64,000 bases of DNA from Bradyrhizobium erythrophlei (GCF_900142985.1 NZ_LT670849.1:4790501-4854500), one strand, 5' to 3'; positions 1 to 11,967 are shown, numbered from the stretch's first letter. Numbers and translations: made by a program. The notes: generated by a model from the letters alone, not told the origin.

Positions 1-703
1 CCCCAATCCATGCCGGCGGCCGAGACGGTTCGGGTCATCACGGCCGAGATCGGCTTGGCGTCGACGGAGGTCAGTGTGCGCGCCAGCAGCAACTCGACCC
101 ACGAGAACATGAAGCAAAAGAAGGCGGCGACGCCGATGCCGCTCGCGATCAGCGGCATCAGGATCTTCACGAAGAACCGGGGGAAGGAATAACCATCGAG
201 GAACGCAGTCTCGTCGATCTCGCGCGGCACGCCGGAGACGAAGCCCTCGAGGATCCACACCGCCAGCGGCACATTGAAGATACAGTGCGCGAGCGCCACT
301 GCCCACGGCGTATCGAACAGGCCGATCGCCGAGTACAGGTTGAAGAACGGCAGCGCGTAGACCGCGGCCGGGGCCATGCGGTTCGACAGCAGCCAGAAGA
401 ACAGATGCTTGTCGCCGAGGAAACGATAGCGCGAGAATGCGTAGGCCGCGGGCAGCGCCACCGCGATCGAGATCACGGTGTTGATGACGACATATTTCAG
501 CGAATTGATGTAGCCGGTATACCAGCTCTCGTCGGTGAAGATGCGGATATAATTTTCGAGCGTCGGCTGGTGCGGCCATAGGTTCATGGTCGAGACGATC
601 TCGCCATTGGTCTTCAGGCTCATATTGACGAGCCAGTAGATCGGCAGCAGCAGGAACACCAGGAACAGCGACAGGATCAGGCGGCGGCCGGGGATCGAAT
701 GCA

Positions 704-704
<1 letters not shown>
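1..704 (-). CDS. glpQ: Glycerol ABC transporter permease GlpQ (MalG-type), 3' end cut by window edge
   Basis: This is an inner-membrane permease of the carbohydrate CUT1 class (MalG/UgpE-like). The first 234 codons are present; the C-terminus lies beyond the left edge. Its ATG overlaps the TGA of the upstream permease gene (ATGA at 703-706). The translation begins MHSIPGRRLILSLF, shows several hydrophobic spans, and carries the EAA loop that contacts the ATPases (EGFVSGVPREIDETAFLDG). It is the fifth gene of a glpD-S-T-P-Q operon. In rhizobia glpQ names this permease, unlike E. coli GlpQ, a phosphodiesterase. Family and operon position are clear; glycerol as substrate is inferred from glpD/glpR linkage. 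Confidence 0.85.
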
Positions 705-1605
<901 letters not shown>

Positions 1606-1606
<1 letters not shown>

Positions 1607-2691
1607 CAGGCCTCACCCTCGACCAGAAGACTGTCGGCGTAGACGTGGACGCGCGACGGATCGAAGACGAGGCCGGCGTTGTTGCCGGACACCGAGAATC
1701 CCGGCGGGACCTTCGCGGAAAATCTGGTATCGCCGACACGGACATGGGCAAAACGAACGCGGCCGAGATCGTCGATGCGTTCGATGTTGGCGGCAAGCAG
1801 ATTGGACGCCGGGCTTGCGATCTCGACGAACTCCGGCCGCACGCCAACCTCGATCCTGGCGCCCGCCGGCAAGCGGTCGTAACTCCTATTCAGCGCGATC
1901 GCATGTCCGCTGATGGTAGCCTCGCGACCGCTTACCTGGGCGGGCACGATGTTCATGCCGGGCGAGCCGATGAAATAGCCGACGAATGTATGCGCCGGGC
2001 GGTCGAACAGTTCAGCCGGCGTGCCGCTTTGCACCACGCGGCCGTCATGCATCACCACGACCGTATCGGCAAAGGTCAGCGCCTCGGTCTGGTCGTGCGT
2101 CACGTAGATCATGGTCAGGTCGAGGTCGCGGTGCAGCGCCCGCAGTTTCGAGCGCAATTGCCATTTCAGTTCGGGATCGATCACGGTGAGCGGCTCGTCG
2201 AACAGCACCGCGGCGACGTCGGAACGAACGAGGCCCCGGCCGAGCGAGATCTTCTGCTTGGCGTCGGCGGTGAGGCGCTGGGCCTTTCGCGACAAATAAG
2301 GCGTGAGATCGAGCAGGCCGGCGATCTCGGCGACGCGCGCGTCGATCTCGGGCCTGGGCATGCCGCGGTTCTTCAAGGGAAATGCGAGATTCTGCCCGAC
2401 CGTCATGGTGTCGTAGATCACCGGAAACTGGAACACCTGCGCGATGTTGCGCGTTTGCGTGGTCTGGGTGGTGACATCGACACCATCAAACAGGATCTTG
2501 CCGCGCGAGGGCGTGACGATGCCGGAGATCAGGTTGAGAAGCGTGGTCTTGCCGCAGCCGGAAGGCCCGAGCAGCGCATAGGCGCCGCCGCGCCGCCATG
2601 TCATGGTGACCGGCTTGAGCGCAAAGGACTCTTCAGGCGCGTCGTTGCCGCCGTAGGAATGCGCGAGGTCGACGAGGTCAATGCGCGCCAT
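1606..2691 (-). CDS. glpT: Glycerol ABC transporter ATPase GlpT with degenerate signature motif
   Basis: This 361-residue CUT1-type ABC ATPase has a C-terminal TOBE-like regulatory part. Walker A is intact (GPSGCGKTT, residues 42-50), Walker B is AVLFDEP, and the switch histidine is present (YVTHDQTEAL, H199). The ABC signature normally reading LSGGQ is LTADA (residues 140-144), followed by KQKISLGRGL. The D-loop is also unusual (TVID). It must pair with the adjacent GlpS ATPase, which has the opposite defects. Six bases separate it from glpS. In rhizobia this gene encodes an ATPase, not the E. coli GlpT antiporter. Confidence 0.85.
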
Positions 2692-2697
2692 GCTGGA

Positions 2698-3773
<1,076 letters not shown>

Positions 3774-3777
<4 letters not shown>

Positions 3778-5318
3778 GCCCGTCCTCCAGTCTCGGCGAG
3801 GTGGCTCTTGGGCGTCGCGTGTTGCGCGGAGATCCAGACGTCAAGGGCGGCGGTTTCCTGCGGCGTCAGCCGCAGGCCGAGTTTGGATCGCCGCCATACG
3901 ATGTCTTCGGTGGTGCAGGCCCATTCTTCCGCGATCAGGTATTTGACTTCGGCCTCCGTCAGGCTCGCGCCGAACAACTGGCCGAGGTCGTTCATCGACT
4001 TCGCATGGCCCAATATCCTGACGGCGCGCGTGCCATAGGCGTGCGCCAGCCGGTTGGCGTGGAAGGAGCTGAGGAACGGATAGTCGCGGATCAATTCCGC
4101 TGTCAGTGCGGGGATCGCCGAAACATCGAGGTCGCCGCCGGGCAAGGGCGCGTGGCCGGTCCATCCTTCCTGCGCCTTGGTGCCTTTGAGATAGGGCTCG
4201 AGTTTCTCCAGCGCCTCTTCCGCCAACCGTCGATGCGTCGTGATCTTGCCGCCATAGATCGAGAGCAGCGGCGCGCCACCGGGCAAATCGAGCTCGAACA
4301 CATATTCGCGGGTCGCGGCCTTGGCTTCGCTGGCGCCGTCATCGTAGAGCGGGCGAACACCGGCATAGGTCCACACCACATCCGTGGGTTTCACGGGCTT
4401 GGCCAGATATTCGCTGACGGAGGCGCAGAGATATTCGATCTCTTGGGGTGTGGCTTTCACCTTGGCGGGATCGCCGTGATAATCCTGATCGGTGGTGCCG
4501 ATCAGCGTGAAGTCGTCCTGATAGGGAATGACGAAGACGATGCGGCCGTCGCTGTTCTGGAACATGTAGGCGCGATCGTGGTCGTAGAGCTTGCGCACCA
4601 CGATGTGCGATCCCTGCACCAGCCGCACTTTCGCCCGCGCATTGACGCCCGATCCGGCCGCCAGCACCTGCTCGACCCACGGGCCGCCGGCATTGACGAG
4701 CACGCGCGCACGAACGGTCGAGCGTTCGCCGTTTGAGATGTTCTCCAGCGTGACTTCCCAGATGCCGTCGACTTGTCGAATCCCGGCGGCGCGGCTGCGG
4801 GTGCGAATCTCGGCGCCACGGTTGGCCGCATCGCGCGCGGTGAGCACGACGAGTCGCGCATCGTCGACAAAGCAATCCGAATATTCGAAGCCTTTATGGT
4901 AGCGGTTTGATACCAGCGACTTGCCGACCTCGTCGCGGGTGAGATCGACCGAGCGCGTCGGCGGCAGCCGGTGCCGGCCGCCGATGTGGTCATAAAGAAA
5001 GAGCCCGAGCCGCAGCAGCCAGGCGGGGCGGAGCCCGTCATGATGCGGCAGCACGAAACGAAGCGGCCGGATGATGTGGGGCGCGATTCCCCAGAGGATT
5101 TCCCGCTCGATCAGCGCCTCGCGCACCAAACGAAACTCGTAATATTCGAGATAGCGCAGTCCGCCATGCACGAGCTTGGTCGACCAGGACGATGTCCCGC
5201 TCGCCAAGTCATTCATTTCACAAAGAAAAACTGAATTGCCCCGACCCGCCGCGTCGCGCGCGATACCGCAGCCGTTGACGCCGCCTCCGACGATCAAGAG
5301 GTCGAAAATCCGATCCAA
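3774..5318 (-). CDS. glpD: Aerobic glycerol-3-phosphate dehydrogenase GlpD
   Basis: This FAD enzyme of the cytoplasmic membrane oxidises sn-glycerol-3-phosphate to dihydroxyacetone phosphate and passes electrons to quinone. The 514 residues match the usual length. The N-terminal FAD dinucleotide-binding fold is LLIVGGGVNGCGIARDAAGR at residues 7-26, and the DAO-type segments LVNAGGPWVEQV and the C-terminal domain are present. It is the first gene after the regulator and is separated from it by 112 bases. The downstream ABC genes follow with overlaps, so uptake and oxidation are co-transcribed. Confidence 0.95.
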
Positions 5319-5430
5319 GGCGCTTCCCCAGCACTCGCCTTATTGGCGATTTCACTTTCGTTTTGGATTAAATCACAAGTAAATGCGAAAGCAACTCGGC
5401 AGGGCCGGTTTTCCCGGCGGATTTCGGAAC
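5319..5430 (-). promoter_or_regulatory. glpR-glpD intergenic region with inverted CTTTCG/CGAAAG motifs
   Basis: The 112-base gap between glpR and glpD contains CTTTCG at 5355-5360 and its complement CGAAAG at 5386-5391, in an AT-richer stretch. DeoR-family repressors such as GlpR often bind repeats built around TTTCG/CGAAA. This makes the stretch a plausible GlpR operator and glpD promoter. I could not assign clear -35/-10 boxes. Confidence 0.4.
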
Positions 5431-6261
5431 TCAGCCTACGGAAGAGCGTGGCTCGGCGTCGGTCTCGTCCGCCTCGACCGATTCCGGCAATGCCTCGATC
5501 ACCTCGATGCCGTGGGTCCGGCAGACTTCCGCAAGCCCGGCCGGCAGCGCGACATCCGTCACGAAGGTGTTGATCTGCGTGATGTCGGCGATCCGCACCG
5601 GCGCGCTACGCCTGAATTTGGTGGAATCGGCGACCAGCATCACGCTGCGCGCGTTGGAAATGATCGCCTGCGCCGCCTGCACCTCGCGATAGTCAAAGTC
5701 GAGCAGCGCGCCGTCCTGGTCGATCGCGGACGCGCCGATGATGGCGTAGTCGACCTTGAACTGTCCGATCAGGCTGGTCGCGGTCGATCCGATCACCGCG
5801 CCGTCGGCACGGCGCACCGCGCCACCGGCCACGATGACCTCGATGCGCGGATACCGATAGAGCTGCATCGCGACGTTGAGGTTGTTGGTGATGACCAGAA
5901 GATCCTCATGCGAGGTCAGCGCGCTTGCGACTTCTTCCGTGGTGGTGCCGATGTTGATGAAGAGCGAGCAGCCATTCGGAATGAGGGCGGCAGCGGCGGC
6001 GCCGATCGCCTTTTTTTCTTCGGCCGCGACGAAGCGGCGCGCTTCGTAAGCGAGATTCTCGACGCCGGAGGCGATGATGGCGCCGCCGTGAATGCGCGTC
6101 AGCGCGTGGTGGTCGCAGAGATCGTTGAGGTCCTTGCGGATGGTCTGCGCCGAAACCTCAAAACGCCGCACCAGATCTTCCACCATCACGCGGCCTTGCG
6201 TGCGCGCGATGTTCAAGATCTCGGTCTGGCGGTTCGAAAGCACGGTCAACGCGGCACCCAT
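5431..6261 (-). CDS. glpR: DeoR-family transcriptional repressor GlpR
   Basis: This is a DeoR/GlpR-type repressor with an N-terminal winged helix-turn-helix (RQTEILNIARTQGRVMVEDL, then VSAQTIRKDLNDLC) and a C-terminal sugar-phosphate sensor domain (INIGTTTEEVASAL near residue 100). I start it at the ATG at 6261 (276 residues), which matches the usual DeoR N-terminus; the frame can extend to an ATG at 6276 or a TTG at 6303, but no strong Shine-Dalgarno decides it. It lies immediately upstream of glpD on the same strand, so it is the likely regulator, relieved by glycerol-3-phosphate. Confidence 0.88.
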   Translation of the reverse strand: MGAALTVLSNRQTEILNIARTQGRVMVEDLVRRFEVSAQTIRKDLNDLCDHHALTRIHGGAIIASGVENLAYEARRFVAAEEKKAIGAAAAALIPNGCSLFINIGTTTEEVASALTSHEDLLVITNNLNVAMQLYRYPRIEVIVAGGAVRRADGAVIGSTATSLIGQFKVDYAIIGASAIDQDGALLDFDYREVQAAQAIISNARSVMLVADSTKFRRSAPVRIADITQINTFVTDVALPAGLAEVCRTHGIEVIEALPESVEADETDAEPRSSVG

Positions 6262-6347
6262 GGAACAGGCATCCATGGTGCGGCGGTTTGGCGAGCCGGT
6301 CAACGTGGCAGATTCATCGCCGCGGCGTGAACGGCGTTGGTTAATGG

Positions 6348-7133
6348 TTAGGGCGGATCCATGCCCTTGGCCTTGAGCGACGCCGCGCCGGCCGGACTGG
6401 CGAGAAGTTCGATCAGCGCCTTGGCGGCTTCGGGATTCTGACTTGTCGATCCGATGCCGACAGCAAAGATCATTCTGCTGTTGAGATCGCCGGGCAGGGG
6501 ACCGACAACGACGGTGCCCGGCACCGCCGCGATTTCGGACGCCTGCGCCACGCCCATTTCGACTTCGCCCCTGGCGACGAGTTCGCCGGCTTGCGCATTC
6601 GGCACCAGCGTGGTCTTGGCCTTCATCTCTTCAGTGATGCCGAGACGATCGAGCACCTTGGCAAAATAGACGCCGCTGGCGCCGCCCCTCGCGGGGTCGG
6701 CGTAGGAGATCGACTTGACGGCGAGCAGCACCGCTTTCAGCTTTTCTGCCGTCGAGATATCGGGAACAGGTGCGCCGGCGCGAACGCCGACGGCGACATA
6801 GGACGCCCCGACATTGACGATGCTGCCTTGACTGACTTTAGCCTGGGTCGCGAGATCGTCGAGGACCGGGCGCGACAGGATGATCACATCGCCGGTCTCG
6901 CCGCCGTCGATCTTTTTCTTCAGCTCCGCGATGGTGCTGTAGACGATCGTCAGGTGGTTGCCGTTGCTCTCGAACTTCGGCTTGAGCTCGTCGAGCGCGG
7001 GCGTCAGCGCCACCGTGCTCAGGACTTTCAATTCCGCGGCGCGCGCGCCAGAAGTCGAGGTCATGAGCGCCGACACCAGAGAACTACAGAACAAGGCCGC
7101 GACCGCGGCTTGCGCGCTGAAAAAAGCGGACAT
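6348..7133 (-). CDS. ModA-like periplasmic substrate-binding protein
   Basis: This 261-residue exported protein has a signal peptide ending near AARAAE (about residue 33) and the type II periplasmic binding fold of the molybdate-binding ModA family (ELKVLSTVALTPALDEL, VIILSRPVLDDL, GVAQASEIAAV, ELLASPAGAASLKAKGM). A GGAG ribosome site precedes the ATG. No ModB/ModC partners lie beside it, so molybdate transport is unproven; many such orphan ModA-like proteins in rhizobia have unknown ligands. It sits between the glp operon and the livF-type gene, on the same strand as both. Confidence 0.75.
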   Translation of the reverse strand: MSAFFSAQAAVAALFCSSLVSALMTSTSGARAAELKVLSTVALTPALDELKPKFESNGNHLTIVYSTIAELKKKIDGGETGDVIILSRPVLDDLATQAKVSQGSIVNVGASYVAVGVRAGAPVPDISTAEKLKAVLLAVKSISYADPARGGASGVYFAKVLDRLGITEEMKAKTTLVPNAQAGELVARGEVEMGVAQASEIAAVPGTVVVGPLPGDLNSRMIFAVGIGSTSQNPEAAKALIELLASPAGAASLKAKGMDPP

Positions 7134-7196
7134 GATGACGGGTCTCCTGCGTGGCTCGGTTTCACCGTAACCGAAGCTTCACTGGAGCGGTAGATT

Positions 7197-7946
7197 TTAT
7201 CCGGCATGAGTGCTGGTGACGGGTGCGGCGCGCCCGCCCAAAAAAGTCTCGGACACCACGGGATCGTCGATCAATTCGCTGGCCGGGCCCGACGTGATGA
7301 CGCGGCCGGTCTCCATCAGATAGGCGCGGTCGGCGATCTTGAGCGTCTGGCGCGCCTTTTGTTCGACCAGCAACACGGTCAGCCCCTCGCGCCGCAGGTC
7401 CTGGATCATTGCAAACACGGCGTCGGTCATTTTCGGCGCGAGCCCCAGCGACGGCTCGTCGAGCAGCAATAATTTCGGCTTCGACAAAAGCGCCCGCGCG
7501 ATGGCGAGCATCTGCTGTTCGCCGCCGCTCATCAGGCTTGCCAGCAGATTGCGCCGCTCCGCCAGAATTGAAAAGCGCTCGAGCAGCGCAGCGAGGTCTT
7601 TCGCCGCTTGCGCTCTGTCGCGGCGCGTATAGAGGCCCATCAGCAGATTATCCTGCACGGTCATGGTGCCGAGGATGCCGCGTCCCTCGGGCACCAGCGC
7701 GACGCCGCGGCGCAGATTGCGCTCGGCGCTGTTGGGCTTGAGAACCTCGCCTTCAAAAGCGACCTCGCCGCGATAGGGCAGGAGGCCAACGATGGCGCGC
7801 GCCACGGTGGTCTTGCCGGCGCCGTTGGCGCCGATCAGCGCGACGATCTCGCCTTGCGCGATGTCGAGCGCGATGCCGCGCACCGCCTGGATGGCGCCAT
7901 AACGAACGACGAGATCGCTGACCCTGAGCATCACGCCGCCTGGCAT
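7197..7946 (-). CDS. livF: Branched-chain amino acid-type ABC transporter ATPase LivF
   Basis: This 249-residue cytoplasmic ATPase belongs to the LivF class. Walker A is GANGAGKTT, the signature segment is LMSGGEQQMLAIARAL, Walker B is LLLLDEPSLGLAP, and the H-loop region is LLVEQKA, as is normal for LivF (glutamine replaces histidine in many members). I use the ATG at 7946, which overlaps the livG stop; an internal ATG at 7931 with an AGGCGG site is equally possible. It powers import together with LivG, LivM and LivH. The substrate is likely linked to the catabolic genes beyond 11968. Confidence 0.88.
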   Translation of the reverse strand: MPGGVMLRVSDLVVRYGAIQAVRGIALDIAQGEIVALIGANGAGKTTVARAIVGLLPYRGEVAFEGEVLKPNSAERNLRRGVALVPEGRGILGTMTVQDNLLMGLYTRRDRAQAAKDLAALLERFSILAERRNLLASLMSGGEQQMLAIARALLSKPKLLLLDEPSLGLAPKMTDAVFAMIQDLRREGLTVLLVEQKARQTLKIADRAYLMETGRVITSGPASELIDDPVVSETFLGGRAAPVTSTHAG

Positions 7947-8707
7947 CACGCGGCCTGCCCAAGATAGGCGTCGAGCACCGCCGGGTTCGTCCTGATTTCG
8001 TCTGGCCGCCCTTGCGCGATCAGCACGCCGAAGTCGAGCACATAAAGCTGGTCGCAGAGGTTCATCACGAAGGCCATGTCGTGCTCGATCAACAGAATAC
8101 TCAAGCCCTCTTCGCGCAGCCGCAGCATCAGCGTGCGGATGGTCTCGGCCTCGTCGTGGTTCATGCCGGCTACGGGCTCGTCGAGCAGCAGCAGTTTAGG
8201 CCGCGCGGTGACCGCGCGCGCCATCTCGACCTTGCGCTGCAAACCGTAAGGCAGCGAGCGCGCCAGGCGGTTGCGGACATCGCCGAGTCCGAAGAATTCC
8301 AGCACCTCTTCGGCGCGCTCGATCACGTGCGGATTGGAGAAGCGCATCGGCAACAGGCGTCGCGCAAACGGGCCCGTGTGCGGCTGCGCCACCAACAGAT
8401 GCTCCCAGACCGTCATGTCGGAGAACAGACGGATGTTCTGGAAGGTGCGCATGATCCCGGCGCGGGCGATTCGGTGCGACGGCTCGGACGTCACCGCGTG
8501 AGCGTCGAGCAACACCGTGCCGGAAGTGGCGCGATAGGCGCCGGTGATGACGTTGAAGGTCGTGGTCTTGCCGGCGCCGTTCGGCCCGATCAGGCCGACG
8601 ATCTGCCTGGGCGCCACCTCCAGCGACAGCTCCGTCAACGCATACACGCCGCCGAATGTTTTCGTGACGCGATCGAGTTTCAGGCGAGGCGGCGTGATCA
8701 GGGTCAT
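7946..8707 (-). CDS. livG: Branched-chain amino acid-type ABC transporter ATPase LivG
   Basis: The 253-residue ATPase shows Walker A GPNGAGKTT, Walker B LLLLDEPVAGMN and H-loop LLIEHDMAFV; the usual LSGGQ is replaced by SLPYGLQRKVEMARAV, as is common in LivG proteins. The LivG-specific insertion region and C-terminal BCA_ABC_TP extension (AQGRPDEIRTNPAVLDAYLG) are present. It overlaps livM by four bases and livF by one to three bases, indicating one transcript. Confidence 0.9.
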   Translation of the reverse strand: MTLITPPRLKLDRVTKTFGGVYALTELSLEVAPRQIVGLIGPNGAGKTTTFNVITGAYRATSGTVLLDAHAVTSEPSHRIARAGIMRTFQNIRLFSDMTVWEHLLVAQPHTGPFARRLLPMRFSNPHVIERAEEVLEFFGLGDVRNRLARSLPYGLQRKVEMARAVTARPKLLLLDEPVAGMNHDEAETIRTLMLRLREEGLSILLIEHDMAFVMNLCDQLYVLDFGVLIAQGRPDEIRTNPAVLDAYLGQAA

Positions 8708-9537
8708 GCCTGCGACCTCGGCAAAACCAAACGGAACAGCGCGCGGTCAAGCAGGCCCTGGCGGCGCACCAACAGCATGCCGATCAACAGCGCGCCGAAG
8801 GCGGCAAAGCGCCAGTCGGCCAGGAAACGAAGATATTCGGGCAGGATGACGAGCATCACCGCGCCGGCGAGCGCACCCGGCGCGACCGTCGAGCCGCCGA
8901 GAATGACCGCGAGCACGAAATCGATCGAACGCTCGAACGAGAAATTGCCGGGCTCGATATAGACATGATGGTGGGCAAAGAGACCGCCGGCAATCGCCGC
9001 GACCGCAGCACCACAGCCGAAGGCGCCAACCTTGATCTCGGTCGGGTTGAGGCCGACGAGGCCGGCCGCGGTCTCGTCGTCGCGCACCGCACGGATCTCA
9101 AGCCAGATCGGGGAGGCCTCGATCAGCATGATCACGGCCAGGATGACAAGCGCCCAGGTCCAGATATAGCCGGTGGAGACATGGTGCATCCCATGAAAGC
9201 CGCCGGAGCCGCCCATCGCCGTAAAATTCTGGAAAAAACTCCGCACCATCTCGCCGAAGCCGAGCGTGGCCATCGCCAGATAAATGCCTTTGAGGCGCAG
9301 CGCCGGAAAACCGACGGCAATGCCGATCAGGCCTGACACCAGTGCCGCGACGATCAGCGCCGCGGTGACCGGCAAGCCAACCTCGACCGTCAGCCATGAG
9401 GTGAGATAGGCGCCGATCCCCATGAAGCCGGCATTGCCGAGCGACAATTGTCCAGTGGCGAGGATGATGTAGACGCTCAGCGCGCCCAAAAGGAGAATGC
9501 CGATGTCGGAGAGCAGCCCGGCGTAATACATCGACAT
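8704..9537 (-). CDS. livM: Branched-chain amino acid-type ABC transporter permease LivM
   Basis: The 277-residue permease has about eight hydrophobic spans and the family signature GLNPTEIKVGAFGCGAAVAA near residue 160. It is shorter than E. coli LivM, but this length is usual in alphaproteobacterial HAAT transporters. Four-base overlap with livG and a two-base gap to livH place it in the operon. It forms the channel with LivH. Confidence 0.88.
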   Translation of the reverse strand: MSMYYAGLLSDIGILLLGALSVYIILATGQLSLGNAGFMGIGAYLTSWLTVEVGLPVTAALIVAALVSGLIGIAVGFPALRLKGIYLAMATLGFGEMVRSFFQNFTAMGGSGGFHGMHHVSTGYIWTWALVILAVIMLIEASPIWLEIRAVRDDETAAGLVGLNPTEIKVGAFGCGAAVAAIAGGLFAHHHVYIEPGNFSFERSIDFVLAVILGGSTVAPGALAGAVMLVILPEYLRFLADWRFAAFGALLIGMLLVRRQGLLDRALFRLVLPRSQA

Positions 9538-9539
9538 GG

Positions 9540-10418
9540 TCAGACCCTCTGGCCCTGATCGCTGCGGCCGCCGCCGAGCAACCCTTGCGGACGCAATAGC
9601 AGGATCAGGATCATGAAGCCGTAGACCACGAAGTCGCGGATCTGCGAACCACCGTATGCAACCGTCATCACTTCGACCACGCCCATCAAGGGACCGGCGA
9701 TCAGCGCGCCCCAGATGCGCGTGGTGCCGCCGACCACCATCACCGCAATCGCCTTCAGCCCGATCTCGACGCCGATATAGGGCGTGATCGCCGCATAATG
9801 CACGCCGATGAGAACACCGGCCGCGCCGGCCAGCGCGCCGGACAGCATGAAGGCAATCAGCGTGACGCGGCCGGCGGGAACGCCGAGCAGCCGCGCGACG
9901 TCGCGATTTTCAGCGACCGCCCGCAGCGCGCGGCCGATCGACGTGCGCTGAACCAGAAAGGCGAGCAGCGCCACCAGCAGCACCGTCACGCCGAGCACCG
10001 TGAGCTGGATCGCGCTGACGCTGACCGGGCCGATGTTGAAGCGGCCGCTCAAGACTTCGTCGGTGAGTTGCAGCGGGTCGGAGCCCCAGACGTTGGTCGC
10101 GACGTTTTGCAAGATGATGGAGAAACCGAGTGTGGAGAGCATCGGCGTCACCACGGAGGCGGTGCGAAACGGCTGATACCCGATGCGCTCGACGATCGCG
10201 GCCACCAGCGCCGCGCCTGCCATGCCCGCGATCAGCGCAAGCGGCAGCGGCAGTTGCGCCATCACCACCGCGAAGCCGAAATAGCCGCCGAGCATGAAGA
10301 GTTCGGCGATCGCGAGGTTGAGGACGCCGAGAATGCCCATCACCAGCGAGAAGGACAGCGCGATCAGCGTGTAGACCGCCCCTAACGTCAAACCGTTCAC
10401 GAGTTGCTGGATCAGCAC
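9540..10418 (-). CDS. livH: Branched-chain amino acid-type ABC transporter permease LivH
   Basis: The 292-residue membrane protein begins MLIQQLVNGLTLGAVYTLIA, the classic LivH start, and carries LLGVPAGRVTLIAFMLSGAL and GGTTRIWGALIAGPLMG. It has eight or so hydrophobic spans. It is followed by livM. Upstream, a 158-base gap with an inverted repeat separates it from the binding-protein gene, which may allow differential expression of the binding protein and the membrane complex. Confidence 0.9.
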   Translation of the reverse strand: MLIQQLVNGLTLGAVYTLIALSFSLVMGILGVLNLAIAELFMLGGYFGFAVVMAQLPLPLALIAGMAGAALVAAIVERIGYQPFRTASVVTPMLSTLGFSIILQNVATNVWGSDPLQLTDEVLSGRFNIGPVSVSAIQLTVLGVTVLLVALLAFLVQRTSIGRALRAVAENRDVARLLGVPAGRVTLIAFMLSGALAGAAGVLIGVHYAAITPYIGVEIGLKAIAVMVVGGTTRIWGALIAGPLMGVVEVMTVAYGGSQIRDFVVYGFMILILLLRPQGLLGGGRSDQGQRV

Positions 10419-10476
10419 GTCTTGGAGTCCCCTGAAGGAGAGATGTCGTTGGATTGTGTCTTTTGTTTTTTTGTTC

Positions 10477-10566
10477 CGTCGTGGCCGGCCTTGTGCCGGG
10501 CATCGTCTTCCGAAGTTTCAGAAAAGAAAGACGTGGATGGCCGGGACGAGCCCGGCCATGACGGTC
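10477..10566. repeat. REP-like inverted repeat (family 1, copy A)
   Basis: Two imperfectly complementary arms of about 35 bases (CCGTCGTGGCCGGCCTTGTG at 10477; GGATGGCCGGGACGAGCC near 10535) surround a short AG-rich loop. The same element occurs at 14107-14199 and in reduced form at 15446-15494. It lies between the binding-protein gene and livH and could form a strong hairpin in mRNA, attenuating or stabilising the transcript. Confidence 0.75.
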
Positions 10567-10576
10567 TTTACGGAGC

Positions 10577-11803
10577 TCAACACCCCTGCTTGCCGTCCGG
10601 CGCGCTGCAACCGCGCACCTTGGATTGCCAGGTGCCGTTCTGGCCCTGCACGATATAGAAGGCCTTGATGGCGTCGCCGTCTTCGTTGAACGCGATCGGT
10701 CCGCCGAGTCCGGCAAAGCCTGAGAGCTTCGCCATGTAATCGCGGATCCTGGTGCGGTCGGCCTCCAGGTCGTCCGGCTTGCCGGTGACGCCGGCCTTTT
10801 TGACCGCCTCGATATAGATGCTGGCGATCTCGTAAATATTGGCGTCGTACATCGACGGCTCGATCTCGGCCGGCAGGCCCGAGATCTTGCGCAGCACCGG
10901 CGTCAATTCCTTGACGAACTTCTCAGGCTTGTCGCCGGCCATGCTGGCGTAGAACGTCGCCGGCGCCACGATCGGAATTTCCGGCGCGGCTTTCAGGATC
11001 GCCGACGAAATCAGCTGCGTCGAGCCGACCACCGGCTTGATGACGCCCTGGCGCTTCATCTCGCGGATCACGGTGACGGCCTGGCTGTAGTCGGCACTGA
11101 CGACGACGCCATCCGGATTGAGCGCCTTGATCTTGGTGACTTGCGCGCTGACGTCGAGATCGCCGGTGTTGAAGGAGAGCGGATCGTTGGCGTTCAGCAC
11201 CTCGATGCCGTTGTCCTTCATCAGGCCGGGCATGATCTTGCTGCCGACGGTCGCCGCCGTCGCGTCCTTGGCGTCGAAGATGATCGCGACAGTCTTGATG
11301 CTGAAGGCCTCCTTGTAATACGGCACCGTGGTACGGCCGAGCACGCCTTCGTCGATGGTGTTGCGGAACGCCCAGGGACGGTTGAGCTTGGCGACGCCGG
11401 GTTTCGAGGAGGCCTGTGAGGTCGACACCACTTTCATTTCGTTGGCGACCGGGAAGGTGACTTCCGCCGCGCTCGAGGTGAGGGGGCCTGCGACCGCGAG
11501 CACATGATCGTCGCCGGCAAGCTTGCGAAGATTGTTGGTGGCTTGCGCCGGCTTGGTCGCGTCGTCGAGGATCACGATGCGGAGTTTCGCGCCGTTGATA
11601 CCGCCGGCGTCGTTGACCTGCTTCTCCAGCATTTGCAGCGTCGCGGTGTTGGTGCGGCCCCATTCGGCGAACGGGCCGCTCGACGGCACGATGGCGCCGA
11701 GCACGACCTCGTCTGCCGCGTAGGCCGGAGCGCTTGCGATCGCTCCCGACAGCGCCGCCGTGAGCCCCGCGGCAAAAAGCACTCTGATCAATCCGGACGT
11801 CAT
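10577..11803 (-). CDS. Branched-chain amino acid-type ABC transporter substrate-binding protein
   Basis: This 408-residue periplasmic binding protein is of the LivJ/LivK (Peripla_BP_6) type. The start is the ATG at 11803, preceded by GGGAG, rather than an upstream codon at 11851. A signal peptide ends near APAYAAD. Typical segments are LGAIVPSSGPFAEWG, GINGAKLRIVILDDA and NPDGVVVSADYSQAVTVIREM. Its ligand sets the specificity of the adjacent livHMGF genes. Because it diverges from a ring-modifying gene set at 11968 onward, the ligand may be an aromatic or N-heterocyclic acid rather than leucine. Confidence 0.87.
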   Translation of the reverse strand: MTSGLIRVLFAAGLTAALSGAIASAPAYAADEVVLGAIVPSSGPFAEWGRTNTATLQMLEKQVNDAGGINGAKLRIVILDDATKPAQATNNLRKLAGDDHVLAVAGPLTSSAAEVTFPVANEMKVVSTSQASSKPGVAKLNRPWAFRNTIDEGVLGRTTVPYYKEAFSIKTVAIIFDAKDATAATVGSKIMPGLMKDNGIEVLNANDPLSFNTGDLDVSAQVTKIKALNPDGVVVSADYSQAVTVIREMKRQGVIKPVVGSTQLISSAILKAAPEIPIVAPATFYASMAGDKPEKFVKELTPVLRKISGLPAEIEPSMYDANIYEIASIYIEAVKKAGVTGKPDDLEADRTRIRDYMAKLSGFAGLGGPIAFNEDGDAIKAFYIVQGQNGTWQSKVRGCSAPDGKQGC

Positions 11804-11920
11804 TGCGGAATCTCCCATTCGCGATGCCACCGACCGCCTAGAGGAGATCACCCAAGCAGCTTCCCCTCAGGCCTTACTTGCGGGAAGCTAGCACCAGAAA
11901 GCGAGCTTGAAAAGCTTCGT

Positions 11921-11934
11921 TAGTTATGTAATTA
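11921..11934. promoter_or_regulatory. Candidate MarR-type operator between transporter and catabolic genes
   Basis: The AT-rich stretch TAGTTATGTAATTA is a near-palindrome (TAGTTA/TAATTA around a TG centre) in otherwise GC-rich DNA, 34 bases before the AA_synth start and 118 bases upstream of the binding-protein start. It shares the core TTAGYTA with a second dyad at 15964-15975. The MarR regulator at 16762 is the obvious candidate protein. Confidence 0.35.
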
Positions 11935-11967
11935 TCGAAGACAGTTGGGGACGAGGGAGGACAAACG